Source: Cryomorpha ignava (lineage in GTDB: Bacteria; Bacteroidota; Bacteroidia; Flavobacteriales_D; Cryomorphaceae). From it: 64,000 nt of DNA. Shown piece after piece: positions 55,707 to 64,000 of this stretch. Where the stretch lies: the NCBI RefSeq assembly GCF_010686655.1, contig NZ_JAAGVY010000022.1, forward strand, positions 1-64,000, read 5' to 3'. A program made the translations under genes and the position numbers. Position 1 is the stretch's first letter; each line of letters starts with the position of its first letter. The notes beneath the pieces were generated by a model. The model saw nothing but the letters and a program-made list of their open reading frames with translations, was not told the origin of the DNA and searched no databases.

Positions 55707-55713
55707 ATTAACT

Positions 55714-56640
55714 CTACAGATAAATATTAATCTCCTCCAACCCATCAGAATTGCGACACCCTCTGTACATCCCCTCGGTATTAAAGGGCATAGCTATGTC
55801 GCCTTTTGAATTTACAGCAATCAGACCACCGTCGCCGCCTATTTTGAGAATCCGCTTGTTAATAACTTCATCAGCAGCCTTTTGAAGTGAATATCCCTTG
55901 TGCTCAATTAGGCAAGCCACATCGTAAGCCACAACGCCGCGTATAAAAAACTCGCCGCTTCCGGTGCACGATATTGCGCAGGTTTCGTTATTGGCATAAT
56001 TGCCTGCACCAATCATAGGGCTGTCGCCGATGCGGCCAAACCGTTTATTGGTCATTCCGCCTGTGCTTGTTGCTGCGGCAATATTTCCGTCAGCATCACA
56101 GGCTACTGCACCTACGGTTCCAAATTTTGAATCTTTTTTTGACGAATGGTCTAATTGAAAACTGTCGGTATCTTTTATCTCAAGCCATTGTTCGTGGCGA
56201 AATTCATCGTAAAAATAAGAATCAGGCTCCTGTGTATATCCCTGTAGTTTAGCAAATTGAAGTGCTCCCTTTCCAGCCAGGAAAACATGTTCACTTTTGT
56301 CCATAACATCGCGCGCAAGGCTCACCGGGTTTTTAATGCCCGAAATCAGCGATACAGCACCTGCGTTAAGTGTCTTCCCATCCATTATTGCCGCATCCAT
56401 CTCGTGGGTTTCATCGGCTGTAAAAACACTTCCTTTACCTGCGTTAAACAGCGGAGAGTCTTCCATTACCCTTACCGCAATCTCTACCGCATCAATGGCA
56501 GATTTTCCTTCAGCTAGGGCAGAATATCCCGCATTGAGGGCTTTTTCCAGGTCGGCTCTGTAATTTTGCTCCTTTTCGGGCGTCATCATTCCTTTTACGA
56601 GCGTTCCTGCTCCACCGTGTATTGCTATTGAAATTTTCAT
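55714..56640 (-). CDS. iaaA: Isoaspartyl peptidase / plant-type L-asparaginase
   Basis: This 308-aa Ntn-hydrolase precursor would self-cleave before Thr175 ([12 protein letters not shown]), which becomes the nucleophile. [17 protein letters not shown] and [12 protein letters not shown] form the substrate site. It hydrolyses beta-aspartyl dipeptides such as beta-Asp-Arg from cyanophycin, and L-asparagine. No signal peptide. It sits next to cphA/cphB, separated by repeat arrays, which fits a role in cyanophycin use. Confidence 0.93.
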   Translation of the reverse strand: MKISIAIHGGAGTLVKGMMTPEKEQNYRADLEKALNAGYSALAEGKSAIDAVEIAVRVMEDSPLFNAGKGSVFTADETHEMDAAIMDGKTLNAGAVSLISGIKNPVSLARDVMDKSEHVFLAGKGALQFAKLQGYTQEPDSYFYDEFRHEQWLEIKDTDSFQLDHSSKKDSKFGTVGAVACDADGNIAAATSTGGMTNKRFGRIGDSPMIGAGNYANNETCAISCTGSGEFFIRGVVAYDVACLIEHKGYSLQKAADEVINKRILKIGGDGGLIAVNSKGDIAMPFNTEGMYRGCRNSDGLEEINIYL

Positions 56641-56687
56641 AAAATATAAGGTTGGTTTCTTAAATTAAAAGACCGGGTTGCATAAAA

Positions 56688-57788
56688 TCAATTGAGGACA
56701 ATTCGTTTGGTAGCAATTATTTTGTTTCCGCTTCCGCGAATTTCTAAGAGATAAATTCCACGAGATAAACTACTAACATCCATTCGGTTTGAGTCTTCTA
56801 CCTGAACCAAATCTCCAGCAGAATTAAAAAGCTTTAATTTGATCTTGCCGGAAGTGTTTACTGTAAAATAATCGGTTGCAGGATTGGGACTTATCGTGAA
56901 TTCTTCTTTTTCAGTTTTAGCTATTCCGGTCAGATTTAAATTCAATTTAAATAAACCTGAATTGCCCAAAAAGCCCCCTTCTGAAGTGAAATAAAAGAGA
57001 CCCGGATTTATTTCTGAAACTCCTTCTATTTGATAAGAATAACCAGATGGAGCCTGTAAATCAATATGCTCTGTTATACCCTGCGAAAATTGTCCTTCGG
57101 GAAATGATGAAATAATAATTGCAAACGGACTTATTAGCGAATAGCCACTCAAAATTAGTCTTCCGGTGTTTTCATTTATAGCTGCACCGGTAATCATCCC
57201 CTGCGCATCCATACTATCTGTTCTGTTTAGTGCATAATTGCCCGGTAGCTTGCTTAAGGGATATACATTTGTGCGGTTGTCGCCCCAGTTTTTTGTAAAG
57301 ATGTACAGGCTGTCCTGATAGGAAATAAAGGCTTCTGCATCGAAATTGGTAGAAAATGGCGCCGACGTAAAATCTGTTTGATCACTATAGTTAAAAGAAA
57401 TTGCTTCGGCAGTAGCCTGATCGTTATCAGATTCAAAATAATCGCTTTGCAAAATTCGGTAAACTTTCAAATCGGTACGCACTCCATTGTTATTTCCAAA
57501 ATCACCTATGTATATATACGTATTGTCGTGGGCAAGATCTTCCCAATCTTTATTGATAGCATTCAGCACAGCCACTGTTCTAAGCACATTTCCCGTAAGG
57601 CTATCTATTTCGTAAAGGCGTGCTTCTCCACCCGAATCACTGTGGGTAATTAATTTTCCGTTAAGGTATATTAAGCCCGAGCTTTCGCTGATGGTAGAAG
57701 ATAGTGGGGTGAGCAATTCTAAATCTTGCGCAAAAATTGACACAGGCAAAGTAACCAGTAAGAACTTTAAAAGATGTTTTGCCATCAA
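56688..57788 (-). CDS. Secreted protein with T9SS type A sorting domain
   Basis: This 366-aa protein has a signal peptide (cleaved near VSIFAQ). A region with beta-propeller-like repeats follows (about 30-280: ESSGLIYLNGKLITHSDSGG, DWEDLAHDNTYIYIGDFGNN). The C-terminal ~75-residue T9SS type A domain has FTISPNPATDYFTV and LSRGIYLLEIRGSG. It is exported through the type IX system and probably released or attached to the cell surface. The function is unknown. Confidence 0.85.
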   Translation of the reverse strand: MMAKHLLKFLLVTLPVSIFAQDLELLTPLSSTISESSGLIYLNGKLITHSDSGGEARLYEIDSLTGNVLRTVAVLNAINKDWEDLAHDNTYIYIGDFGNNNGVRTDLKVYRILQSDYFESDNDQATAEAISFNYSDQTDFTSAPFSTNFDAEAFISYQDSLYIFTKNWGDNRTNVYPLSKLPGNYALNRTDSMDAQGMITGAAINENTGRLILSGYSLISPFAIIISSFPEGQFSQGITEHIDLQAPSGYSYQIEGVSEINPGLFYFTSEGGFLGNSGLFKLNLNLTGIAKTEKEEFTISPNPATDYFTVNTSGKIKLKLFNSAGDLVQVEDSNRMDVSSLSRGIYLLEIRGSGNKIIATKRIVLN

Positions 57789-57845
57789 TACTTGTTTTCT
57801 GCAAACTTACTTAAGAATCTGCAATGCACTCCATAAGTTTCGTTC

Positions 57846-58316
57846 TTAACTCGAATATTTACCAAACTTTTTATCTACTGCCATTGTGCGGTAATCGAAA
57901 ATTTCCTGAAGTTTACTTTTTATTAAAATCCCATTGGCCATAGCACCTAAAAAGCCAAATGGTGGCTTGTAACTCACAATATCGCGCATCAACACGCCAT
58001 TTGGAATTGCTGAAATATGATGCTGGTGATGCCAAATAGCATAAGGCCCCACCCGCTGCTCGTCAACAAAATACTCTTTCTCCTTTACATGAGTTATCTC
58101 TGTGACCCACAGTGTTTTAATTCCAAATACAGGGCTTACCTTATAGCTGATAATCATACCGGGATACATTTTTTCAGAAAGGTTATTGGAAATAATATCG
58201 AAGCCCATATAGTCGGGGGTGATTTCTTTTAAATTGCCGGGAGATGAAATAAAATCCCAAACTTCATCGATAGACGCGTTTACTTTTTGTTCTTTTATTA
58301 ATTGGTAGAATCCCAT
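57846..58316 (-). CDS. SRPBCC family (polyketide cyclase/START-like) protein
   Basis: This 156-aa protein has the START-like fold: QLIKEQKVNASIDEVWDFIS, SPGNLKEITPDYMGFDI, WVTEITHVKEKEYFVDEQRV, HHQHHISAIPNGVLMRDIVS. It is cytosolic and binds hydrophobic ligands in related proteins. The ligand is unknown. Stand-alone gene. Confidence 0.88.
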   Translation of the reverse strand: MGFYQLIKEQKVNASIDEVWDFISSPGNLKEITPDYMGFDIISNNLSEKMYPGMIISYKVSPVFGIKTLWVTEITHVKEKEYFVDEQRVGPYAIWHHQHHISAIPNGVLMRDIVSYKPPFGFLGAMANGILIKSKLQEIFDYRTMAVDKKFGKYSS

Positions 58317-58433
58317 TTTTGCAGTAGTGTATTTATAGGCTTAATTAACCAAAGGATTATTATTTTGTTTAATATTTTTCGGGAACATATAAACACATGA
58401 CATTTGCCTAAATAAATAAACTGACCAGTGGTG

Positions 58434-59147
58434 CTACCGAGTTGCCTTTTTGTAAAACTTAAATAGGCTTTTATTCAGCTTTCTTGCAGCAAGGAGTATC
58501 CTGTCAATTTCAGGCTCTAAGCTATAGGCACGCACATAATACGGAAACGGATCGGTGAGTTGCTCAAGATTTTGATCTTTTACAACAAATGCCGGAAGTC
58601 TCAAGTTTGACGAAGAATAATAAACCGGTTTATTTTCAATTCCTTTTTCGGTGACTACCTGTCTATAAGTATCATACCGGGGGTCGCGTTCTTTTAAAAT
58701 AGCCAAATCAAGAACCAGGTAATACACATCATTTACCAGCGGGTTTGGAATTTCATTTAGCTGCCCATTCATAAATTTCATATTGTCAAAATCTTTTGAA
58801 ATAAGCTTATCTGTTTCTTCGCTGTAGAAGAATGCGGTTTTACAGAATTTAATATTAACCGGAAAGGTTGTCGCAATGGCCTTATTTAGCGCTATTTGGT
58901 CGGCTTCCATTTCATTTGCCTTCTGGTCATAGCCCTTTTCTCTTATTGTCTCAAGCGTTTGTGACTTCGTTGACAGTCTAATCAGCAAAATTCCCTTTTT
59001 CAGATTCTTAATTTGCTCTTCAGCAATTTGCCGTTCAATCTTTCCTTTGCTCTTCCCCCTCTTTGTATTGACCTCTATATTTTGCCCGTAGCCATGTTGC
59101 AAAATCAAAACAAGAAATAGCCATGTCCCTAATATCGTTTTTCCCAT
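58434..59147 (-). CDS. Hypothetical secreted protein
   Basis: This 237-aa protein has a signal peptide (…VLILQHGYGQ). The mature protein is mixed alpha/beta, with IKFCKTAFFYSEETDKLISK and NDVYYLVLDLAILKERDPRY. It ends in a basic LLAARKLNKSLFKFYKKATR. The family is not recognised. Confidence 0.55.
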   Translation of the reverse strand: MGKTILGTWLFLVLILQHGYGQNIEVNTKRGKSKGKIERQIAEEQIKNLKKGILLIRLSTKSQTLETIREKGYDQKANEMEADQIALNKAIATTFPVNIKFCKTAFFYSEETDKLISKDFDNMKFMNGQLNEIPNPLVNDVYYLVLDLAILKERDPRYDTYRQVVTEKGIENKPVYYSSSNLRLPAFVVKDQNLEQLTDPFPYYVRAYSLEPEIDRILLAARKLNKSLFKFYKKATR

Positions 59148-59259
59148 GATTTAAAACTACGTAAAATATCTAAGGACGTCTAATGAGCAATTCTAAAATA
59201 TACCGAAGCAGGAGATATTAAATTATTTTTTGTAGGTTTAAACTTTCTGTTTCATAGCT

Positions 59260-59308
59260 AGGAAATCCTCATACCTTGTTCCCTTGGTTTTGAGGATTTC
59301 CTTTTTTT
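59260..59308 (+). terminator. Orphan plus-strand intrinsic terminator
   Basis: The perfect 12-bp stem AGGAAATCCTCA (59260-59271) and TGAGGATTTCCT (59291-59302) with a 19-nt loop is followed by seven T. Both flanking genes are on the minus strand, and no plus-strand gene exists upstream, so it may end a small RNA that starts in 59150-59260. Confidence 0.6.
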
Positions 59309-59338
59309 ATAAAATGAAGAAGCAACTATTCACTTTTT

Positions 59339-59929
59339 CTAAAATTTCTGAAATACCAAGGTGGTCATTGCCCTTAAATCTTGAACATTGGTTGTTTTTA
59401 CTGGTTCAATGAGCTTTAAAGGGTAGGATTGTAAAAGTTCTGATATTATTCTTCTGGTAACATAAAAATTGCCGGCTTCTTTGCTTATTCCATCTTGAAC
59501 CCAAGGCTTTTTACCGTCTAATCCAATATCTGAAGCGACGCGTATAAATAAAGTGCCTTCCGGTTTCAATACCCTTACTAATTGAGAAAACATAACATCA
59601 AACTGCTCCCTGCTTTGCGCGAAATGCAATACAGCACTGCAGAGAATGTGGTCGAAAGCACTTTCGCCGAAAGACAAACTATCTAAGTTTCCTACCGTAA
59701 AATTTTTTGAAATGTCTGGATAATTCTCTTTTGCCTGCGCAATTCTTTCAGCATCGGCGTCAATTCCCGCAAGGGTGAAATAATTCTGATAAAACCATTT
59801 CAAATTTCGTCCACTCCCGCAGCCTGCATCCAAAATGGATTCACCGGGCTGGTAGCGCCCTTTCAAAATCTGGTCGATAATGTAGATATCAACATTGCCA
59901 ATTAGGTCGTAGGTCTGTTTGTAATTCAT
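59339..59929 (-). CDS. Class I SAM-dependent methyltransferase
   Basis: This 196-aa protein has SAM motif I in SILDAGCGSGRNLKWFYQNY, the acidic residue in LAGIDADAERIAQAK, and motif DHILCSAVLHFAQSREQF. It is a Methyltransf_11-type enzyme with a small substrate. Its identity is unknown. Confidence 0.88.
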   Translation of the reverse strand: MNYKQTYDLIGNVDIYIIDQILKGRYQPGESILDAGCGSGRNLKWFYQNYFTLAGIDADAERIAQAKENYPDISKNFTVGNLDSLSFGESAFDHILCSAVLHFAQSREQFDVMFSQLVRVLKPEGTLFIRVASDIGLDGKKPWVQDGISKEAGNFYVTRRIISELLQSYPLKLIEPVKTTNVQDLRAMTTLVFQKF

Positions 59930-60044
59930 TAGGATTTTAAACCGTTATAAGCTAGAAATATTAGTTGATTCATCTGTAACGTAAGTCACTGTAAATAAGG
60001 AATAAATACGCGATCTTTATGTAAAATTAATAAAAGCAATTAAA

Positions 60045-60704
60045 ATGGAAAATACAGAACCAGTTGCGGTCAATCCAATGCCAAGAATTGGCGACCAGGC
60101 ACCAGACTTTAAAGCAAAAACAACCAAAGGCGATATTGAGTTATCAAAATTTGCAAAAGATAAATGGATTGTGATGTTTTCGCACCCTGCCGATTTTACG
60201 CCTGTATGCACCACAGAATTGAGTGGCTTCGCAACGCGTAAAAATGAGTTTGACGCACTCAATACAGAGCTTTTAGGATTGAGTATCGATAGTATTCACG
60301 CACATTTGGGTTGGGTTAATAACGTGCATGAAAAAACGGGCGTTTATTTCGACTTTCCGATTATAGCCGATATTGATATGAAAGTAGCTAAACTTTACGG
60401 TATGCTGCAACCAAATGAAAGCGAAACTGCAGCTGTTAGAGCTGTCTTTTTTATAGACCCTAAGAAAAAAATACGTTTGATTATGTATTACCCACTAAAT
60501 GTAGGTAGAAACATGAATGAAATTTTGAGAGCGTTAGAAGCTCTGCAAATATCTGATGAGCATGGTGTAGCAATGCCTTTGGACTGGAAAAAAGGAGATA
60601 AGGTAATCGTTCCACCACCAAAAACATTGGATGAGATGGCTGATAGACTTAAAGATGATCGTTATGAGAAAGTAGATTTTTATCTCGCCAAAAAATCATT
60701 GTAA
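60045..60704 (+). CDS. 1-Cys peroxiredoxin (Prx6 type)
   Basis: This 219-aa protein has peroxidatic Cys55 in SHPADFTPVCTTELSGFA. The Prx6-type C-terminal extension is present (VVPPPKTLDEMADRLKDD, YLAKKSL), and there is no resolving Cys in the usual place. It reduces peroxides in the cytosol. It is first in a plus-strand block with DUF202, DUF2892 and MBL-rhodanese genes. Confidence 0.93.
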   Translation: MENTEPVAVNPMPRIGDQAPDFKAKTTKGDIELSKFAKDKWIVMFSHPADFTPVCTTELSGFATRKNEFDALNTELLGLSIDSIHAHLGWVNNVHEKTGVYFDFPIIADIDMKVAKLYGMLQPNESETAAVRAVFFIDPKKKIRLIMYYPLNVGRNMNEILRALEALQISDEHGVAMPLDWKKGDKVIVPPPKTLDEMADRLKDDRYEKVDFYLAKKSL

Positions 60705-60800
60705 TTGGTCTTCTTGAATTTTAGTTAAGTTTGATAAGAAAGAATTAAAGCGGCGAGAAATTGCCACTTTAATTTTCAAATATTGAATTACATTTGGAAA

Positions 60801-61061
60801 ATGGAACTCAAACTCACAGATAAATTAGCCATTGAACGAACCAGACTTGCAAACGAACGTACTTTTCTGGCCTATTTCAGATCGGCAATTGTGTTTTTGA
60901 GTTCAGGATTTGCCATAATTAAATTGGAAATGCTTCGAGAGGTAATTTGGATTGGTTATGCTCTCATTGTGATTGGACCAATTTTATTTTTCATCGGCTT
61001 GTTTAGGATGTTGTACGTGAAGAAACGAATAAAGAAGTCCTATCAAAATGACCCTGATTAA
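60801..61061 (+). CDS. DUF202 membrane protein
   Basis: This protein has 86 aa from the ATG of MELKLTDKLAIERTRLANER (6 codons inside the open frame). The DUF202 signature TRLANERTFLAYFRSAI is followed by two membrane helices (about 38-55 and 60-80) and a basic tail. Function unknown. It lies in the oxidative-stress/persulfide block. Confidence 0.88.
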   Translation: MELKLTDKLAIERTRLANERTFLAYFRSAIVFLSSGFAIIKLEMLREVIWIGYALIVIGPILFFIGLFRMLYVKKRIKKSYQNDPD

Positions 61062-61261
61062 AAGACTACAGGTTATTTGGAGTTCGTGATTTCTTGGTTA
61101 AAGTATAGCGGTGGTGATTGAAGGCTGATGCTACGAAGAAAATATTTTAGTGATATATGTTATTGGATAGGCCAAATCTGTATAATCTCACAATTGGCGC
61201 CGGTGATTAGTTTTACCATAGTCGCAGGCTTTGTTTTTGGTAGAAATTAAAATATACAATC

Positions 61262-61465
61262 ATGAAAAAAAACATGGGCGGTGCAGATCGCATTATTCGA
61301 ATCATTATCGCAATAGTAGTTGGTATTTTATATTGGCAAGGCATAATTGCAGGAACATTGGCTTATGTATTGCTGGCATTTGCAGTAATATTTTTAATCA
61401 CGAGTTTCATCAATTTTTGTCCTTTATATCGATTATTTGGCGTAAACACTTGCCCGAAAAAATAG
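61262..61465 (+). CDS. DUF2892 (YgaP-type) membrane protein
   Basis: This 67-aa protein starts MKKNMGGADRIIRIIIAIVV, the usual DUF2892 beginning, and has two membrane helices and a C-terminal CPLYRLFGVNTCPKK with two cysteines. In E. coli YgaP this module is fused to a rhodanese. Here it sits 88 bp before an MBL-rhodanese gene, which suggests a role in sulfur handling at the membrane. Confidence 0.92.
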   Translation: MKKNMGGADRIIRIIIAIVVGILYWQGIIAGTLAYVLLAFAVIFLITSFINFCPLYRLFGVNTCPKK

Positions 61466-61553
61466 GACTAAAACTAGTGTTGTCAATTTATTAGCGGTTA
61501 CAGCAATTTGCTGTAACCTTTACGTATTCAATAGTATAGAAAAACGGAACCTT

Positions 61554-62885
61554 ATGAATATCAAACAATTCGAATACAAACCACTTGCCCACTATTCATA
61601 CGCAATAGTAAGTAAAGGCAAAATGGCCGTTATAGATCCGGAAAGAAATCCGGAACAGTATTACGCTTTCGCGAAAGCGAACAATGCAGAAATAGTTGCC
61701 ATCATAGAAACGCATCCTCACGCTGATTTTGTGAGTTCACATCTTGAGATTCACAAAAAGACAGGAGCAACTATATACAACAGTAAAAAATTAGGTGCTG
61801 ACTATCCGCATCAATCATTTGATGAAGGTGATAGTATTGCTTTGGGGAATATTACGCTAAAGGCTATAAATACCCCCGGCCACTCACCAGACAGTATAAC
61901 AATAATAGCTACTGAAGGTGATAAAACAACACTTTTTACTGGAGATACACTTTTTATCGGTGATGTTGGTCGTCCAGACTTGCGCGAGAAGGCTGGAAAT
62001 ATGAAAGCGAAGCGGGAAGAGCTTGCTGAAATGATGTACAACACTATGCAGAATAAGTTCAAAGATTTGCCAGATGATGCTGTGGTTTATCCAGCTCACG
62101 GTGCGGGTTCACTATGCGGTAAGAATTTGAGTGATGCAAACAGTAGCAGTTTGGGCAGTGAGCGAATGGGCAATTGGGCATTTAAGGATCAATCCAAAAA
62201 GCAATTTATGGACACTTTGCTCGAAGGTCAACCGTTTATTCCGTCTTATTTTGGTTATAATGTGGATATCAATAAAAGGGGTGCAGCAGATTTGAAACCA
62301 GCAATTTCTAAAATTCCATTTGTGGAAAATTCAGTTCCTACCGGACTTATAATCGATATGCGCAAAAAAGAAACCTTTAAAAAAGGCCATTTAAAGAACA
62401 GTATCAACATTGATGCAGCATCGGAAGATGATAAATTTGAAACTTGGTTAGGCGCTATAGTTCAGCCTAAGGAAGAATTCACATTAGTTGTTGATAGTGA
62501 AAGTAGTAAAGACAATATTTTGCACCGTGTAGCCAAAATTGGCTATGAACAACAGCTGAAGCAAATTGTCACACTTCCGAAAGAAAATCTTGTAAATACA
62601 GAAAAATTAGATCTGGCTGATTTTAAAAATAATCCCGATAACTACACCATTGTTGACATACGCAACCAAAGCGAGATAAACGAAGGCAAGTTTTTTAATA
62701 AAGCACTTTCACATCCGCTAAATGAGCTACGCGGCACAGCAAGTAAAATCCCAACAGACAAGCCCATCGTGGTGCATTGTGCGGGTGGGTATCGCAGCGC
62801 GGCGGGAAGCAGCATTCTCAACAAAGAACTAAAAGGTGTTAGAGTATATGATTTGAGTGATGATATAGAACAATTTAAAAAGTGA
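61554..62885 (+). CDS. MBL-fold persulfide dioxygenase-like protein with two rhodanese domains
   Basis: This 443-aa protein has an MBL domain (1-240) with metal ligands in IETHPHADFVSSH, GHSPDSI, FTGDTLFIGDVGRPDL and YPAHGAGSLCG, as in ETHE1/BLH-type sulfur dioxygenases. The first rhodanese (about 255-345) lacks the catalytic Cys (VVDSESSKDN instead of CxxG). The second (about 355-443) is complete, with Cys in IVVHCAGGYRSAAGS. It oxidises glutathione persulfide or related species. The GTG start of the next gene overlaps its TGA. Confidence 0.93.
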   Translation: MNIKQFEYKPLAHYSYAIVSKGKMAVIDPERNPEQYYAFAKANNAEIVAIIETHPHADFVSSHLEIHKKTGATIYNSKKLGADYPHQSFDEGDSIALGNITLKAINTPGHSPDSITIIATEGDKTTLFTGDTLFIGDVGRPDLREKAGNMKAKREELAEMMYNTMQNKFKDLPDDAVVYPAHGAGSLCGKNLSDANSSSLGSERMGNWAFKDQSKKQFMDTLLEGQPFIPSYFGYNVDINKRGAADLKPAISKIPFVENSVPTGLIIDMRKKETFKKGHLKNSINIDAASEDDKFETWLGAIVQPKEEFTLVVDSESSKDNILHRVAKIGYEQQLKQIVTLPKENLVNTEKLDLADFKNNPDNYTIVDIRNQSEINEGKFFNKALSHPLNELRGTASKIPTDKPIVVHCAGGYRSAAGSSILNKELKGVRVYDLSDDIEQFKK

Positions 62886-63334
62886 GCTTAAAAAAACCCA
62901 CAAAAGATTACGTTTTTGTTATCGTTCAACTATTGCTTTTCGCAGTGTACTTTTTACCCGTGCACTTGTTGTCGACGATAGCACTGCCGGTTTGGTTGAA
63001 TTATGCCGGCTTAATCATGTTAATATTGGCCGTTGTATTTGGAATTATGGCTTTCGTGCAGTTAAATACAAACATCTCACCTTATCCAACTCCTTTGGAA
63101 TCAGGGAAATTAGTTACAAACGGAGTCTTTCGAGTTGCCAGACATCCAATTTATACATCTTTGATTTTTTCGGGATTTGGGTATGCCATTTATCAGGAAT
63201 CAATTTTTAAACTCTTCATAACCTTGCTTTTGGTTATTCTGTTTTATTTCAAGTCGAAATATGAAGAAAGCCTGCTGACACAAAAATATCCTGATTATCC
63301 AGAATACAAAAAGCGAACACGTAGATTTATTTAG
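62882..63334 (+). CDS. Isoprenylcysteine carboxyl methyltransferase (ICMT)-like membrane protein
   Basis: This 150-aa protein starts at GTG 62882, overlapping the previous stop by four bases, so it is translationally coupled. Four membrane helices are followed by the PEMT/ICMT motif VARHPIYTSLIFSGFGYAI and EESLLTQKYPDYPEYKKRTR. It probably methylates a lipid or small molecule using SAM; the substrate is unknown. It lies between MBL-rhodanese and a soluble methyltransferase. Confidence 0.85.
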   Translation: MSLKKPTKDYVFVIVQLLLFAVYFLPVHLLSTIALPVWLNYAGLIMLILAVVFGIMAFVQLNTNISPYPTPLESGKLVTNGVFRVARHPIYTSLIFSGFGYAIYQESIFKLFITLLLVILFYFKSKYEESLLTQKYPDYPEYKKRTRRFI

Positions 63335-63340
63335 AAACTA

Positions 63341-63946
63341 ATGAATAATCTACCTTCAGATTTTTGGAATGAGCGGTATGCTGATGCTGAATATGCTTAC
63401 GGCATTGCGCCCAACGACTTTTTTAAAGCCCAGCTTGACGCGATAAAACCAGGTGATATATTATTGCCCGCCGAAGGCGAGGGTCGCAATGCGCTGCACG
63501 CCGCTAAGCAAGGCTGGAACGTGACTGCATTTGACAGTAGCAGTGGCGGTAGAAAAAAAGCTATACAACTCTCATTGGATCATGGCGTAGCAATGCACTA
63601 TGAAGTAGCCGATGTATTGGAATTTAAAACCAACAAAAAATTTGATGTTTTGGGTTTTATTTATGCCCATTTTCCAATAGAAATTCGAAAAGCGGCTAAC
63701 CAACGATTGATTGAATTACTTAAACCCGGCGGAATTGTAATTTTTGAAGCTTTCGCTAAAACACAATTGGGAAATCCTTCTGGCGGCCCTAAAAGTCTCG
63801 AAATGCTATTTTCTATTGAAGAAATTGAAGCCGAGTTTTCCGGAATACAATTTATACTGATGGAAGAAAAATTCATCCAGCTTAACGAAGGTCAATTCCA
63901 TCAAGGGAAAGCTGACGTTATACGGTTTGTGGGAATAAAGGAATAA
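63341..63946 (+). CDS. SAM-dependent methyltransferase (TehB/thiopurine-type)
   Basis: This 201-aa protein starts NNLPSDFWNERYADAEYAYG, typical of small Methyltransf_25-type enzymes related to tellurite resistance TehB. The SAM-binding region is ILLPAEGEGRNALHAAKQGW with VTAFDSSSGG. YAHFPIEIRKAANQRLIELL follows. It starts 6 bp after the ICMT-like gene, in one operon. It may act on thiol or metalloid substrates, in line with its neighbours. Confidence 0.88.
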   Translation: MNNLPSDFWNERYADAEYAYGIAPNDFFKAQLDAIKPGDILLPAEGEGRNALHAAKQGWNVTAFDSSSGGRKKAIQLSLDHGVAMHYEVADVLEFKTNKKFDVLGFIYAHFPIEIRKAANQRLIELLKPGGIVIFEAFAKTQLGNPSGGPKSLEMLFSIEEIEAEFSGIQFILMEEKFIQLNEGQFHQGKADVIRFVGIKE

Positions 63947-64000
63947 TCCCAATCCTTTAGAATCCTTAACATGATCGCTATTGTTGCTTAAAAATCACCG

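Noticed and set aside
55293-55809. Open frames through the 55.3-55.7 kb spacer, and a possible CRISPR array
   Set aside because: The frames are made of 7-mer repeats. The repeats are short and irregular, with no spacers of uniform length, so this is not CRISPR.

Overview
The window looks like a chromosomal segment of a Bacteroidota (Bacteroidetes) bacterium, probably a free-living aerobic member of the Flavobacteriales/Cytophagales-type lineages. The evidence is AT-rich DNA with A-rich intergenic spacers, a protein ending in a type IX secretion (T9SS type A) sorting domain, many SPII lipoproteins, an azurin-type blue copper lipoprotein, and simple repeats (12-bp TCGAAG-type and TTATTGC-type arrays) often seen in this phylum. 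No rRNA, tRNA or CRISPR array was recognised.

Region 1 (about 0.2-13.6 kb) is an accessory zone that is decaying. It is bracketed by three copies of a ~143-145 bp non-autonomous hairpin element (MITE-like) with terminal inverted repeats and perfect 6-bp target duplications. One copy splits a small minus-strand reading frame that becomes continuous again if the element is removed. All the genes here are on the minus strand: an EEP-family hydrolase, DUF421, a DUF1622 fragment, a voltage-sensor-like protein with a possible degenerate metzincin domain, a BatD-like protein, a beta-lactamase-fold hydrolase with an AraC regulator, a quinone oxidoreductase, a doubly frameshifted AAA/TOPRIM (OLD-like) ATPase and a membrane protein. 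Three spacers share a 30-bp core next to hairpins of different sequence. A 128-bp attC-like palindrome overlaps a stop codon. Together these suggest an integron-like cassette array without an integrase in view.

Region 2 (13.7-31.3 kb) is a signalling and stress island: response regulator, two PAS histidine kinases, an orphan CheB-type methylesterase, DUF421, a glycosyltransferase, small membrane proteins, a PRC-barrel protein, a YciE/F ferritin-like protein, a BON-domain protein and the NHEJ pair Ku-LigD. A 36-aa basic protein with its own terminator follows.

Region 3 (31.6-50.7 kb) holds mostly core genes: a SUMF1-like lipoprotein, a parvulin PPIase and HupE/UreJ in a row; FkbM methyltransferase; RluF; GT2; an overlapping sulfotransferase-like/class IV aminotransferase pair; glutaminase; a kinase/regulator pair; azurin; ABC-F; a serine hydrolase; MscS; a peptide deformylase carrying a lipoprotein signal; guanine deaminase; and a cystathionine gamma-synthase-family enzyme.

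Region 4 (50.8-64 kb) contains a gene broken by an in-frame stop, then a cyanophycin locus (cphA, cphB divergent, plus an isoaspartyl peptidase), allowing storage and recycling of Asp-Arg polymer. After a few secreted or unknown proteins comes a plus-strand thiol/persulfide cluster (1-Cys peroxiredoxin, DUF202, DUF2892, MBL-rhodanese, ICMT-like, methyltransferase).
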